A stretch of 64,000 nucleotides of DNA. Origin: Ligilactobacillus equi DSM 15833 = JCM 10991 (lineage in GTDB: Bacteria; Bacillota; Bacilli; Lactobacillales; Lactobacillaceae). The notes beneath the pieces were generated by a model, which saw only the letters and a program-made list of their open reading frames with translations, ran no database searches and had not been told where the DNA came from. Position 1 is the first letter of the stretch. Each line of letters begins with the position of its first letter. The DNA lies in assembly GCF_000615765.1 (NCBI RefSeq), contig NZ_BAMI01000001.1:1-64000 (forward strand), in the 5' to 3' direction. Shown piece by piece: positions 16,583 through 24,636 of this stretch. A program made the position numbers and the translations under genes.

Positions 16583-16954
16583 ATGGGAAGAAAGAAAAAA
16601 TTTGATCAAAACTTGGTTTTAAAACAAATCACGCAGGTCTTTGTCCGGTATGGATATGAGGCGACCTCTATGGATAATTTAGTTCAGGCCACGGGTGTCT
16701 TGCGGGGAAGCTTATACGCTGCTTTTGGCAGTAAATTGGGTATGTTTCGGGCGGCTTTAGCTTGGGAGGAGAACGAATTAAGCGACCAATTGATTCTAAT
16801 TGCTATGATGGAGTTGAGTGCTCGTGACTCCCAAATTAAACGGATGGTTCAAATATGGTACCAAAAACAAAATGCGACCCAAGTGACCATGAAGTTAGGG
16901 CAACTGATTTTAGCCCGCAGTCAAATCTTAGGAGTTGATAGTGATGAAGAATAA
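16583..16954 (+). CDS. TetR/AcrR-family regulator, short form
   Basis: The N-terminus is a typical TetR helix-turn-helix: FVRYGYEATSMDNLVQATGVLRGSLYAAFGSKLGMFRAAL. The total length is 123 residues, against about 190 for most TetR proteins, so the ligand-binding domain is much reduced. The C-terminus overlaps the next gene by 11 bases, so the short end appears genuine rather than a break, though a lost piece cannot be excluded. It probably represses itself and the coupled PH-like gene through the palindrome at 16548-16563. Ligand unknown. Confidence 0.8.
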   Translation: MGRKKKFDQNLVLKQITQVFVRYGYEATSMDNLVQATGVLRGSLYAAFGSKLGMFRAALAWEENELSDQLILIAMMELSARDSQIKRMVQIWYQKQNATQVTMKLGQLILARSQILGVDSDEE

Positions 16955-17294
16955 AGTTGACATTCAAGGTGATAAATTAATCGTGGCACCGCAAGGATTG
17001 CATAAAATCTGGGCTTTAAAAGGCCAAATCACGTTGCCACTCAGTCATGTCAGGGGGGCAACTTTAGATAATGGTATGCTCTTAGAAAAGAGGGGGCTAC
17101 GTCTGGGCGGAACGGCTATTGGGGGATATTATGCCGGAACTTTTGTGAAAGCTGGTGAAAAAGTTTTCTATAATGCAAATCTAAAAGACCAAGTGGTGGT
17201 CATTACTTTGCGTGATGAGGACTATACCTCTCTGGTTTTAGGGGTAGAAAATCCTCGAAAATTGGTGGATGAAATCAATAGTCAGCTAACTTAA
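16944..17294 (+). CDS. PH-like domain protein coupled to the TetR gene
   Basis: A 116-residue protein with a beta-rich pattern (VDIQGDKLIVAPQGLHKIWAL, LPLSHVRGATLD, VVVITLRDEDYTSLVLGV, then a C-terminal helix with VENPRKLVDEIN). This fits a bacterial PH-like domain, in which VENP-x-KLV-x-EI is a common ending. No membrane span. ATG 16944 is chosen behind AGGAG (16930-16934) within the end of the TetR gene; GTG 16941 is an alternative. Translational coupling suggests shared control. Function unknown. Confidence 0.65.
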   Translation: MKNKVDIQGDKLIVAPQGLHKIWALKGQITLPLSHVRGATLDNGMLLEKRGLRLGGTAIGGYYAGTFVKAGEKVFYNANLKDQVVVITLRDEDYTSLVLGVENPRKLVDEINSQLT

Positions 17295-17313
17295 AGTGCG
17301 TTATACTAAGAAG

Positions 17314-17338
17314 GCCGGGTTATAAACGCGGCTTTTTT
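17314..17338 (+). terminator. Rho-independent terminator of the TetR-PH pair
   Basis: GCCG and CGGC flank gggttataaacg and are followed by six T residues. A short but GC-rich stem. Confidence 0.55.
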
Positions 17339-17367
17339 GAATTGGTGAGAAAGGATGAAAATAACTT

Positions 17368-18279
17368 GTGAAAAAACTCAAAGGAATTTTGATTTTGCTA
17401 TTAGTAGCTTTGATTTGGGGTGTGGCCTTTGTCGCCCAGGATAAGGCCGGAGATGTCATTGGGGCCTTTACCTTTAATGCGTCCCGGAATTTCTTAGCGG
17501 TTGCCTTTCTAGGAATTTTTCTCTTAAAGCGTAAGAGTCATGGCCAATTACCTCCGGCTAGCAAGCAATTGTGGTTAGGAGGACTTTGGATTGGACTGGT
17601 CTTGTTCATTGCCGAAAGTTTCCAACAATCAGCGATTGCTTCCTACCCAGCGACCGCTGCGGTTTCAGGACGTTCTGGCTTTTTAGCCTCAACCTATGTA
17701 ATTTTTGTGGCTGTAATGGCTTGGATTGTCGGACGCAACCGAAATTTTTTAACTGCGGTTGCTGTAGTTTTAAGTATCTGTGGGATGTACTTTTTATGTT
17801 TGACCCGAGGCTTAAATGAAATTTATTTTGGCGATATTTTAAATGTCGCCTCGGCCTTCTTCTTTGCCCTCCATATCCTGGTTATTGACCGCTATCGCAG
17901 GTTGGACAGCTTGATGATTTCTTGTCTCCAGTTTGTGGTGGCTGGGAGTCTAGCTCTACTTTGTGCCTTAGTTTTTGATAGTTTGACTTGGGCTAACTTC
18001 CTCGAAGCTTTAGTTCCAATTATTTATGCCGGAGTTATTTCTAGTGGTGTGGGTTATACCTTGCAGATTGTGGGGCAAAAATATGCTGATCCAGCTTCCT
18101 CAGCCTTGGTTCTAAGCTTAGAGTCGGTTTTTGCGGCCTTAGCGGGCTTTATTCTTTTAGGGGAAGTATTAACAGGCCGTGAATTTTTCGGAGGTATTCT
18201 GGTTTTTCTAGCAGTGATTTGCGCCCAAATACCGGATATCCTGATGGTTTATCGCAATCAAAAAAATATGCCAAGATAA
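17368..18279 (+). CDS. EamA/DMT-superfamily transporter
   Basis: A 303-residue membrane protein with about ten hydrophobic helices in two EamA repeats. The first repeat opens ILILLLVALIWGVAFVAQDKAG, the usual DMT start with the conserved W-G; the second includes VISSGVGYTLQIVGQKYADP and SLESVFAALAGFILLGE. The family exports or imports small metabolites such as amino acids. GTG 17368 is the start; its AAAGGA site is 15 bases away, rather far. The gene is alone and closed by a hairpin. Substrate unknown. Confidence 0.88.
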   Translation: MKKLKGILILLLVALIWGVAFVAQDKAGDVIGAFTFNASRNFLAVAFLGIFLLKRKSHGQLPPASKQLWLGGLWIGLVLFIAESFQQSAIASYPATAAVSGRSGFLASTYVIFVAVMAWIVGRNRNFLTAVAVVLSICGMYFLCLTRGLNEIYFGDILNVASAFFFALHILVIDRYRRLDSLMISCLQFVVAGSLALLCALVFDSLTWANFLEALVPIIYAGVISSGVGYTLQIVGQKYADPASSALVLSLESVFAALAGFILLGEVLTGREFFGGILVFLAVICAQIPDILMVYRNQKNMPR

Positions 18280-18280
18280 A

Positions 18281-18319
18281 AGGCTGAAAGTTACGTTTTT
18301 AGCGTTCTTTCAGCCTTTT
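18281..18319 (+). terminator. Hairpin terminator of the EamA gene
   Basis: aggctgaaag and ctttcagcct make a perfect 10-bp stem followed by TTTT. Confidence 0.75.
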
Positions 18320-18404
18320 GGTAATTCCAATAACTACGGGGAGGGAGCTTGTTTTTCGCAACTGCAATTTATTTCTACCGTCATAGCGAATACTTGCAAG
18401 CAAA

Positions 18405-18428
18405 ATAAAAAAGCCAGCAATTGCTGAC
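18405..18428 (-). terminator. Minus-strand terminator of the DUF4828 gene
   Basis: On the minus strand GTCAGCAA/TTGCTGGC form a stem followed by six T residues, touching the stop codon. Confidence 0.75.
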
Positions 18429-18803
18429 TTAAGCTAAAGGTGAATCTCCTAGCTGGTAGACGCGATTATCGGCTTCATCGTAAACACTAATGGGATGATT
18501 ATCTACGGCATCAATTCGTAGTTGGTAGCCGTAGTTATCTAAAAAAACAAGTTCTTTGTTATCAATACTAATGACTTTTCCGGCGAGTTGACGTCGGTCT
18601 AAAGAAATCGTTAAATCGGCGCTTATTTCTAAGTGATGTTGGCGTCCATTTTCTTCATCAGTAAAAACCCAGTTACCAACATAAATTAGAGGTATAGTGG
18701 CTACAGTAATTTTAGCAACGTGCTTATTAGAACGGTGCAACACGTTTTTAATATGTTCTAAAAAAGGTACTCTAGCCACGACAATACCGCCTTTCTCTTC
18801 CAT
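18429..18803 (-). CDS. DUF4828 family protein
   Basis: A 124-residue protein with a beta-rich core reading YVGNWVFTDE, HHLEISADLTISLDRRQLAGK, LVFLDNYGYQLRI and ISVYDEADNRVYQL, the pattern of the lactobacillar DUF4828 family. ATG 18803 follows GGGGGA; a TTG at 18806 is not needed. There is a mildly hydrophobic segment near residues 30-45. The family has no established function. It is transcribed alone, divergent from the oxidoreductase gene at 19030. Confidence 0.7.
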   Translation of the reverse strand: MEEKGGIVVARVPFLEHIKNVLHRSNKHVAKITVATIPLIYVGNWVFTDEENGRQHHLEISADLTISLDRRQLAGKVISIDNKELVFLDNYGYQLRIDAVDNHPISVYDEADNRVYQLGDSPLA

Positions 18804-18985
18804 CAATAAATCCCCCTGTGTCCATAAATGGTTATGTACTAATTCTAAAATTATTTATACCTATCATATACCACTTGTCTTCGAAGCAAAAGGGGGGAAC
18901 GTTTTTTTAGCAATAATGAAACTTTGTCATAAAATTGACATTGAAACCGCTTTATATAATAAAAGATTTTAGTGGGAATTTCTGT

Positions 18986-18991
18986 TATAAT
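18986..18991 (+). promoter_or_regulatory. Extended -10 promoter for the Gfo/Idh/MocA gene
   Basis: TGT-TATAAT is an extended -10 box 39 bases before ATG 19030. The -35 region is weak. Confidence 0.5.
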
Positions 18992-19029
18992 TTAGCTGAA
19001 GAACTTTTTTGAATAGTGAGGTTAAATCT

Positions 19030-20031
19030 ATGGTAAAATTAGGAGTTATCGGAACAGGAGCAATTGCCTTAAGCTTTGTGAAAGCTGCTAGAAGTGCAGA
19101 TTATTATAAATTAACAGCGGTATATTCCCGGCGCCAGGAAAGCGGTCAAGCCTTCGTTGAAAAGACAGGATACCCAGCGCAAACGTATACTAGTATACAG
19201 GAATTTTTCCAAAAAGGTGATTTTTCAGTGGTTTACATTGCTTCACCCAACAGCTTGCACTTTGAACAAATCAAGTTGGCCTTGGAAGCAGGTAAAGATG
19301 TGATTGTAGAAAAACCAATGGTAATTAACCCAAAGCAAATGGCGGCCGTAAAGGATCTATTAGCCCAACATCCTGAAAACTACCTTTTTGAAGCTGCTCG
19401 ACATCTACATGAACCAGCCTTTCAAGTGGTTCAAGAAGCCGTGGCGAGCCTCGAAATGAAGCAAGGGGGGCACTTAACGTATATGAAATATTCCTCCAAG
19501 TATGATGCCTATTTAGCTGGAGAAGAACCTAACGTCTTTACCACTAAATTTGCCGGAGGAGCTCTCCAAGACCTGGGGATTTACTTAGTTTATGATGCTG
19601 TGGCTTGGTTCGGTAAACCGGCTAGTGTGGAATACAAGGCCCACATGTTGAAATCGGGCGTGGATGGTAGTGGGGAGGCTATCTTACACTATCCTGACTT
19701 TGATTTGATTTTACATGTTGGTAAGACGATGAACTCCTACCTTCCTGGTGAGATTTATGGTCGCAAGGAAACGATTGTTATGGATAATGCGGCTGAATTG
19801 ACGGACGTTAAGTTAGTAGGTCCACGGGCTGAAGTTAAAATTGGAGGTCGATTAGTGGATGAAAATCCGCTCTTAGCTGAAGCAATGGTTTTTGGAAAAA
19901 TTTTAGTTAACCGAGATCAACCTGAAAATCGTCAGAAAGCAGCCCAATGGTTGGCTTTAGCAGAAGAAGTCAATCAGGTTCTTTATGACCTTCGGCAAAG
20001 TGCCGGCATTGTCTTCGATGACGAAAAATAG
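19030..20031 (+). CDS. Gfo/Idh/MocA-family NAD(P)-dependent oxidoreductase
   Basis: A 333-residue protein with the N-terminal Rossmann motif KLGVIGTGAIALSFVKAA, the VYIASPNSLHFEQ segment and the EKPMV motif with the active-site Lys near residue 93, the standard signature. The C-terminal half is the alpha/beta substrate domain with FAGGALQDLGIYL. Members oxidise sugars, inositols or related polyols. ATG 19030 follows GTGAGG; an upstream ATG-less extension is not supported. It is 24 bases before the next DEAD-box gene, so the two may be cotranscribed. Substrate unknown. Confidence 0.88.
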   Translation: MVKLGVIGTGAIALSFVKAARSADYYKLTAVYSRRQESGQAFVEKTGYPAQTYTSIQEFFQKGDFSVVYIASPNSLHFEQIKLALEAGKDVIVEKPMVINPKQMAAVKDLLAQHPENYLFEAARHLHEPAFQVVQEAVASLEMKQGGHLTYMKYSSKYDAYLAGEEPNVFTTKFAGGALQDLGIYLVYDAVAWFGKPASVEYKAHMLKSGVDGSGEAILHYPDFDLILHVGKTMNSYLPGEIYGRKETIVMDNAAELTDVKLVGPRAEVKIGGRLVDENPLLAEAMVFGKILVNRDQPENRQKAAQWLALAEEVNQVLYDLRQSAGIVFDDEK

Positions 20032-20055
20032 AGAGAAAAGGATATATTAAATATA

Positions 20056-21360
20056 ATGAATCCAAAATTTGAAGCAAAATTTACTGCGGAAGGTTTTACG
20101 CGCCTAGCGCCTATTCAAACCGCCGTCTATGATGACTTACGACAAGGTAAAGATGTCTTGGGTCTAGCGCCGACGGGATCGGGGAAGACTTTGGCATATA
20201 CCTGGCCTTTATTAGAGCAAATCTTGCCGGGTGATGGAGTGCAATTATTGATTTTAGCGCCATCCCAAGAATTGGCCAGTCAGATTACCCAAGTAGTACG
20301 GACTTGGGCCCAAGTCTTAGACTTAAGTGTCTTAGCTATTATTGGGGGTGCTAATGTTAAACGGCAACAAGAAAAGCTTAAAAAACGCCCCGAAATTATT
20401 GTAGGGACACCAGGGCGCTTGTTGAACTTAGCCAATGACAAAAAGTTAAAGCTTCACAAGCTTCAAGCGGTCGTAGTTGATGAAGCCGATGAAATGTTGG
20501 CGCAAAAGGAAACCTTGGCTGATGTGCGGGATTTAGTAAGTCGCGGTCCCGCAGATAGTCAATTAGCTTTCTTCTCAGCCACTACCACGCCGGTTTTAGA
20601 TGAATTACATCGTTGGTTTGGTGTTGATGTAGTAGTTAAAGATGTACGCAAAATTGACGACACTCAAGGTGAAGTAATGCACTATTTGATTGAAACTCCC
20701 GTACGTAAGCGGACAGATGCCTTGCGGCGTTTAGCCAACTTGGATGACTTTGCGGGGTTAGTCTTTGTTAAGCAAACGTCAACCTTAAAAGAAGTAACCG
20801 ATAAGTTACGGCATCATAAAGTACCGGTAGCTTCTTTATCAGGTGAAGGTCGGCAAGTTGAACGTCAACAAGCCTTAGCAGCTTTAAAAAGTCGCAAAAT
20901 TAAGCTTTTGATTACCACAGATATTGCTGCCCGCGGGCTGGATATTCCTAATTTACCCGCTGTGATTAATTATGATTTACCGCGTGACATTAATACTTAC
21001 ATTCACCGTAGTGGACGAACTGGCCGGATGGGCGCGACCGGGATGGTGATTAATCTAGGAAATGAGCATGCTTTGCGGAACTTTCGGCAAATTTTGCGGA
21101 CTGGTGACTATCGCGTTAGTCCGGCTTTCTTAATGGCAGGACATCTGGCCCTCCGAGATGAGATTGGATACTTGGACGCCCGTACAGGTGATCCATTAGA
21201 CTTGCAAACGCAAACCTCCAAGCCAGCCATCAAAAAAAACAAGGTTAAAAATAAGGCCCAAGTTGATACCAAGATTGCGGAAGTCAAGCCTAAGCGTAAG
21301 AAAAAGCGCAAGCGGGACCAAAAGAATAAAGGGATGCGTCGTAAAAAACAAACAGACTAA
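20056..21360 (+). CDS. DEAD-box RNA helicase, CshA/YfmL-like
   Basis: A 434-residue protein with GFTRLAPIQ, Walker A APTGSGKT, APSQELA, GTPGR, VVDEADEML, SATTT, ARGLDIPNL and HRSGRTGR. The last 60 residues are basic (KKNKVKNKAQ, KPKRKKKRKRDQKNKG). It is a second RNA helicase, shorter at the N-terminus and divergent from the CshB-like one at 10893. Likely roles are RNA turnover or ribosome assembly. A tRNA gene follows, with its own promoter. Confidence 0.9.
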   Translation: MNPKFEAKFTAEGFTRLAPIQTAVYDDLRQGKDVLGLAPTGSGKTLAYTWPLLEQILPGDGVQLLILAPSQELASQITQVVRTWAQVLDLSVLAIIGGANVKRQQEKLKKRPEIIVGTPGRLLNLANDKKLKLHKLQAVVVDEADEMLAQKETLADVRDLVSRGPADSQLAFFSATTTPVLDELHRWFGVDVVVKDVRKIDDTQGEVMHYLIETPVRKRTDALRRLANLDDFAGLVFVKQTSTLKEVTDKLRHHKVPVASLSGEGRQVERQQALAALKSRKIKLLITTDIAARGLDIPNLPAVINYDLPRDINTYIHRSGRTGRMGATGMVINLGNEHALRNFRQILRTGDYRVSPAFLMAGHLALRDEIGYLDARTGDPLDLQTQTSKPAIKKNKVKNKAQVDTKIAEVKPKRKKKRKRDQKNKGMRRKKQTD

Positions 21361-21363
21361 ACC

Positions 21364-21392
21364 TTGACTTTAAAAAGAAAAATTTTTATACT
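21364..21392 (+). promoter_or_regulatory. Promoter of tRNA-Arg
   Basis: TTGACT (21364-21369) and TATACT (21387-21392) stand 17 bases apart, about 18 bases before the tRNA 5' end. Confidence 0.85.
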
Positions 21393-21409
21393 ATAAGAGA
21401 TAATAGTAT

Positions 21410-21483
21410 GTATCTGTAGCTCAGCAGGATAGAGCAACCGCCTCCTAAGCGGTAGGTCATCGGTTCAATTCCGATCAGGTACA
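21410..21483 (+). tRNA. tRNA-Arg (anticodon CCT)
   Basis: A 74-base cloverleaf: acceptor arms GTATCTG and CAGGTAC pair over 7 positions with one G-U pair. D-arm GCTCAGCAGGATAGAGC, anticodon loop CTCCTAA with anticodon CCT (reads AGG), T-arm with GGTTCAATTCC. CCA is not encoded. It reads the rare Arg codon AGG. Confidence 0.95.
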
Positions 21484-21505
21484 TTGATTATTTCTGGTTA
21501 AATAC

Positions 21506-21537
21506 AAAAAAGCTATCCGTTGAATGGATAGCTTTTT
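21506..21537. terminator. Bidirectional terminator between tRNA-Arg and the aminopeptidase gene
   Basis: gctatcc and ggatagc are flanked by A and T runs on both sides, so the hairpin can end both the tRNA (plus) and the convergent aminopeptidase (minus). Confidence 0.8.
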
Positions 21538-21553
21538 GTGTAGGCAATTTTAT

Positions 21554-22800
21554 TTAAACCCAGTCCCCATTACGAAAGACCGGGATGATAGTACCATCTT
21601 TTTTGATACCGTCAATGTTCATTTGGGCAGACCCCACCATGAAGTCGACGTGAGTTTCTGAAACGTTAAGACCGTGCTCCATTAACGTTTTATCATCCAT
21701 TTTCGTCCCACCTTGGACATTAGTTGGGTAGGCGGATCCCAAAGCGAGATGGTCACTAGCATTTTCATCAAAGAGGGTGTTGAAGAAGGTAATCCCTGAT
21801 TGCGAAATTGGAGAAGGATCAGGAACTAGGGAACTTCCCCTAAGCTTTTGGCCCCCGGAATTGTTAAGAGGTGATCGAGAACTGCTTGGCCTTTTTCAGC
21901 CGTGGCTTTGATAATTTGACCATCCTTAAATTCAAAACGCATGCCTTCTAAGACAGAACCTGCGTAAGAAAGGGGTTTAGTAGAGCAGATATAACCATCG
22001 ATGCGATGGCAATCGGCAGCGGTGAAGACTTCTTCAGTTGGCATATTGGCCATAAATTCAACACCGTCACTGTTCAAGGAACCAGCAGCTTCCCAAATGT
22101 GATTTTCAGGTAAACCAACTGTGAAGTCAGCCGTTGGTGCGGTGTAGTGGAGGGCGGAGAACTGTTCTTGGTTCAACCATTCAGCTTTAGAACGTAATTT
22201 TTGGTCGTGGGCTTGCCAAACAGCGACGGGGTCGTCACCTTCATTGAGGTGGCAAGTCTTAAAAATTTCTTCCCAGAGTCGGTCGACACTTTCTTTTGGA
22301 CTAAGGTCGGGGAAGACTTTTTGAGCCCATTCTTGACCAGCAGCGGCCACGACGGTCCAGCTCAAATCATTGTTTTGGGTAGCCTTGCGGACAGGTAAGT
22401 TTGCCTTGCCAAGGGCTTTTTGGTAGGCACCAATGCGACTAGCCTCGACACCCCCTAAAGCGTTAGGATCATCAGACATAACTGAAATCCGAGCAGCTTT
22501 GTGTTCGGCGATGTATTGAGCTTCAGCTTTTTGGTAGTCAGGAATATTGGTCAAAAATTCTTCCGGGGCGTTAGTCAAGAATTGGCGGGTGTTAAAGGAA
22601 TCAGACCATTTCACAATCACCTTACCAGCGCCCAATTTGTAGGCTTCTTCAACAATTAAGTGAGCTAATTTTTGTTGGCTCACAGAAATGTAAAGGATGA
22701 CCACTTGCTGGGGTTGGATGTTAACCCCAACTTTGGTAATCAGTTGGGCGTATTTAACTAGTTTTTCATCAAAATTAGGAATAGACATGAAATCACTCAC
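21554..22800 (-). CDS. pepS: M29-family aminopeptidase (PepS/AmpS), one frame break near 21829
   Basis: The first 324 residues read SIPNFDEKLVKYAQLITKVG, then GLPENHIWEAAGSLNSDGVEF, and end at GAKSLGEV. The remainder in the next frame supplies VPDPSPISQSGITFFNTLFDENAS and then GSAYPTNVQGG, GLNVSETHVDFMVGSAQMNI. One missing base near 21829 joins them into a product of about 415 residues, the family length. The metal ligands (Glu, His and Asp in these motifs) are all present. These cytoplasmic enzymes remove N-terminal residues from peptides. It is convergent with tRNA-Arg and divergent from wecB. Confidence 0.92.
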
Positions 22801-22864
22801 TTTAATTTAATTGTTTGTCTAATTAAATATATCATGAAAGCGCGCATTTTGGCAATAAGCTTGC

Positions 22865-22870
22865 TATAAT
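22865..22870 (+). promoter_or_regulatory. -10 box of the UDP-GlcNAc 2-epimerase gene
   Basis: TGC-TATAAT is an extended -10 promoter element 32 bases before ATG 22902 and just before the GGAGGAATT ribosome site. Confidence 0.55.
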
Positions 22871-22901
22871 AAAGACAATAGTAAATACGGAGGAATTTCT
22901 G

Positions 22902-24043
22902 ATGCAGAAAATTAAAGTAATGACGGTCTTTGGGACTCGTCCGGAAGCCATCAAGATGGCCCCTATTGTCAAAGCGCTTCAAGAAGATGAACGTTTTGAG
23001 GCTATTACCACGGTGACCGGCCAACACCGCGAAATGTTAGACCAAGTCTTAAAAATCTTTGCTATCCAACCTGATTATGATTTAGATATCATGCACCATC
23101 AACAAACATTAACAGATATTACGGCTAACGTCTTAATCAAGCTTCAAGCAGTCTTGCAAGAAGCTAAGCCTGATATAGTCTTAGTTCACGGGGATACAAC
23201 GACGACCTTTGCTGCTAGTGTGGCTGCTTTTTATCAACAAATTCCCTTGGGTCATGTGGAAGCGGGCTTACGAACTTGGGATAAGTATGCACCTTATCCG
23301 GAGGAAATGAATCGGCAAATGACGGATGTGTTAACGGATTTGTACTTTGCACCAACTAGTTTGAGCCAAGAAAACTTGCTCAAAGAAGGTCACTATCGAG
23401 ATAATATTTATGTTACAGGGAACACAGCTATTGATGCCCTGAAACAAACGGTTAGTGCTGATTATCAGCATCAAATTTTAACAAACTTAGATCCTCAAAA
23501 GAAGTTGGTCTTAGTAACTATGCACCGGCGGGAAAATCAAGGCACACCAATGGAAAGGGTCCTAACGGCTTTACGTCAAGAAGTGGAAGCCCATCCTGAA
23601 ATTGAAGTTGTTTATCCGGTTCACCTTAGCCCAGTTGTCCAAGAAGTCGCTCACCGTGTGTTAGGTAATCATCCTCGAATTCATTTGATCGAACCGCTCG
23701 ATGTTTTAGATTTCCATAATCTTGCGGCTCATGCTTACCTGATTATGACGGATTCTGGTGGGGTCCAAGAAGAAGCCCCTTCCTTAGGCAAGCCGGTTTT
23801 GGTCTTGCGGGACACTACTGAACGACCAGAAGGGGTAGCGGCTGGAACTTTGAAAGTCGTGGGAACCCAACCCGATAAGGTCAAAACTGCTCTAGAAGGG
23901 CTTTTAAATGATGAAGTGGCTTACCAAAAGATGGCCCAAGCAAGAATCCTTACGGAGATGGCCAAGCTTCTACACGCATTTTACAAGCGATAGCTCACTA
24001 CTTTAATAGGCGAGAGCCGGCTCCTAACGCTTTTGAAATTTAA
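22902..24043 (+). CDS. wecB: UDP-N-acetylglucosamine 2-epimerase, non-hydrolysing (frame break near 23943)
   Basis: Motifs present are VFGTRPEAIKMAPIV, VHGDTTTTFAASVAA, GHVEAGLRTWDKY, PEEMNRQMTD, VTMHRREN and DSGGVQEEAPSLGKPVL. The enzyme makes UDP-ManNAc from UDP-GlcNAc for wall polymers such as teichoic acid linkage units. The open frame ends early at 23993, but one base inserted near 23943 restores the conserved tail NPYGDGQASTRILQAIAHYF and moves the stop to 24041-24043, giving about 380 residues. The break is probably sequence error. Confidence 0.93.
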
Positions 24044-24045
24044 GT

Positions 24046-24080
24046 AAAAACAGGAAGGTTATGCAGACCTTCCTGTTTTT
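24046..24080. terminator. Bidirectional terminator between wecB and the GNAT gene
   Basis: aaaaacaggaaggt and accttcctgttttt form a perfect 14-base inverted repeat with A and T runs at the ends. Confidence 0.9.
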
Positions 24081-24090
24081 GGGTTACTGA

Positions 24091-24573
24091 TTAAGTTAAA
24101 TTTTTCAGAAAAAAGTAGTCCATAGTTGGGTGGACTGTTTTTTGTAAGGGCCTTTCAAGTTCGCTAAAGCCTAGCTTGCGGTAGAGGTGCAGAGCTATCT
24201 GAAGGTTGGAATGAGTTTCCAGGTAAAGTTGTTGGTAGCCGGCACTCTGCGCTGCATTCATGACATATTCCATTAAGATATAGCTAAGTCCTTGACCACT
24301 AACCGCAGGGTCGAGGTAGAGCTTCTGTAATTCAGCAATATGATGATGCGTATCATAAGCGGCAAACCCCGCTCCGCCACAAACCTGTCCCATTTCATCG
24401 CAGATAACAAAATAAGCACGATCAGCTGTGACCTGGTAGAAGCGACTAAGATGGTCGAGTTCGGAATCGAAATAGGCTGTTCCGGGGATATCTAAATGAT
24501 GTTTTTTCAATTGTTGGCGGATGATGGCGGCCATGGCAGCATCATCATTAGCCGTGATAGGACGAATAAGCAT
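24091..24573 (-). CDS. GNAT-family N-acetyltransferase
   Basis: A 160-residue protein with the acetyl-CoA-binding segment LQKLYLDPAVSGQGLSYILMEYVMNAA and the C-terminal LETHSNLQIALHLYRKLGF, both classic GNAT motifs. ATG 24573 has GGAGGA 12 bases upstream. The earlier in-frame codons overlap the ribosome site. Substrate (amine, amino acid or peptide) unknown. It shares a bidirectional terminator with wecB and lies downstream of yfhO on the same strand. Confidence 0.85.
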   Translation of the reverse strand: MLIRPITANDDAAMAAIIRQQLKKHHLDIPGTAYFDSELDHLSRFYQVTADRAYFVICDEMGQVCGGAGFAAYDTHHHIAELQKLYLDPAVSGQGLSYILMEYVMNAAQSAGYQQLYLETHSNLQIALHLYRKLGFSELERPLQKTVHPTMDYFFLKNLT

Positions 24574-24636
24574 AAAATTAAATTCCTCCACAGATTTTTA
24601 GCTTTATTCTAAGAAATATGTGTACAAATAGCAAGG

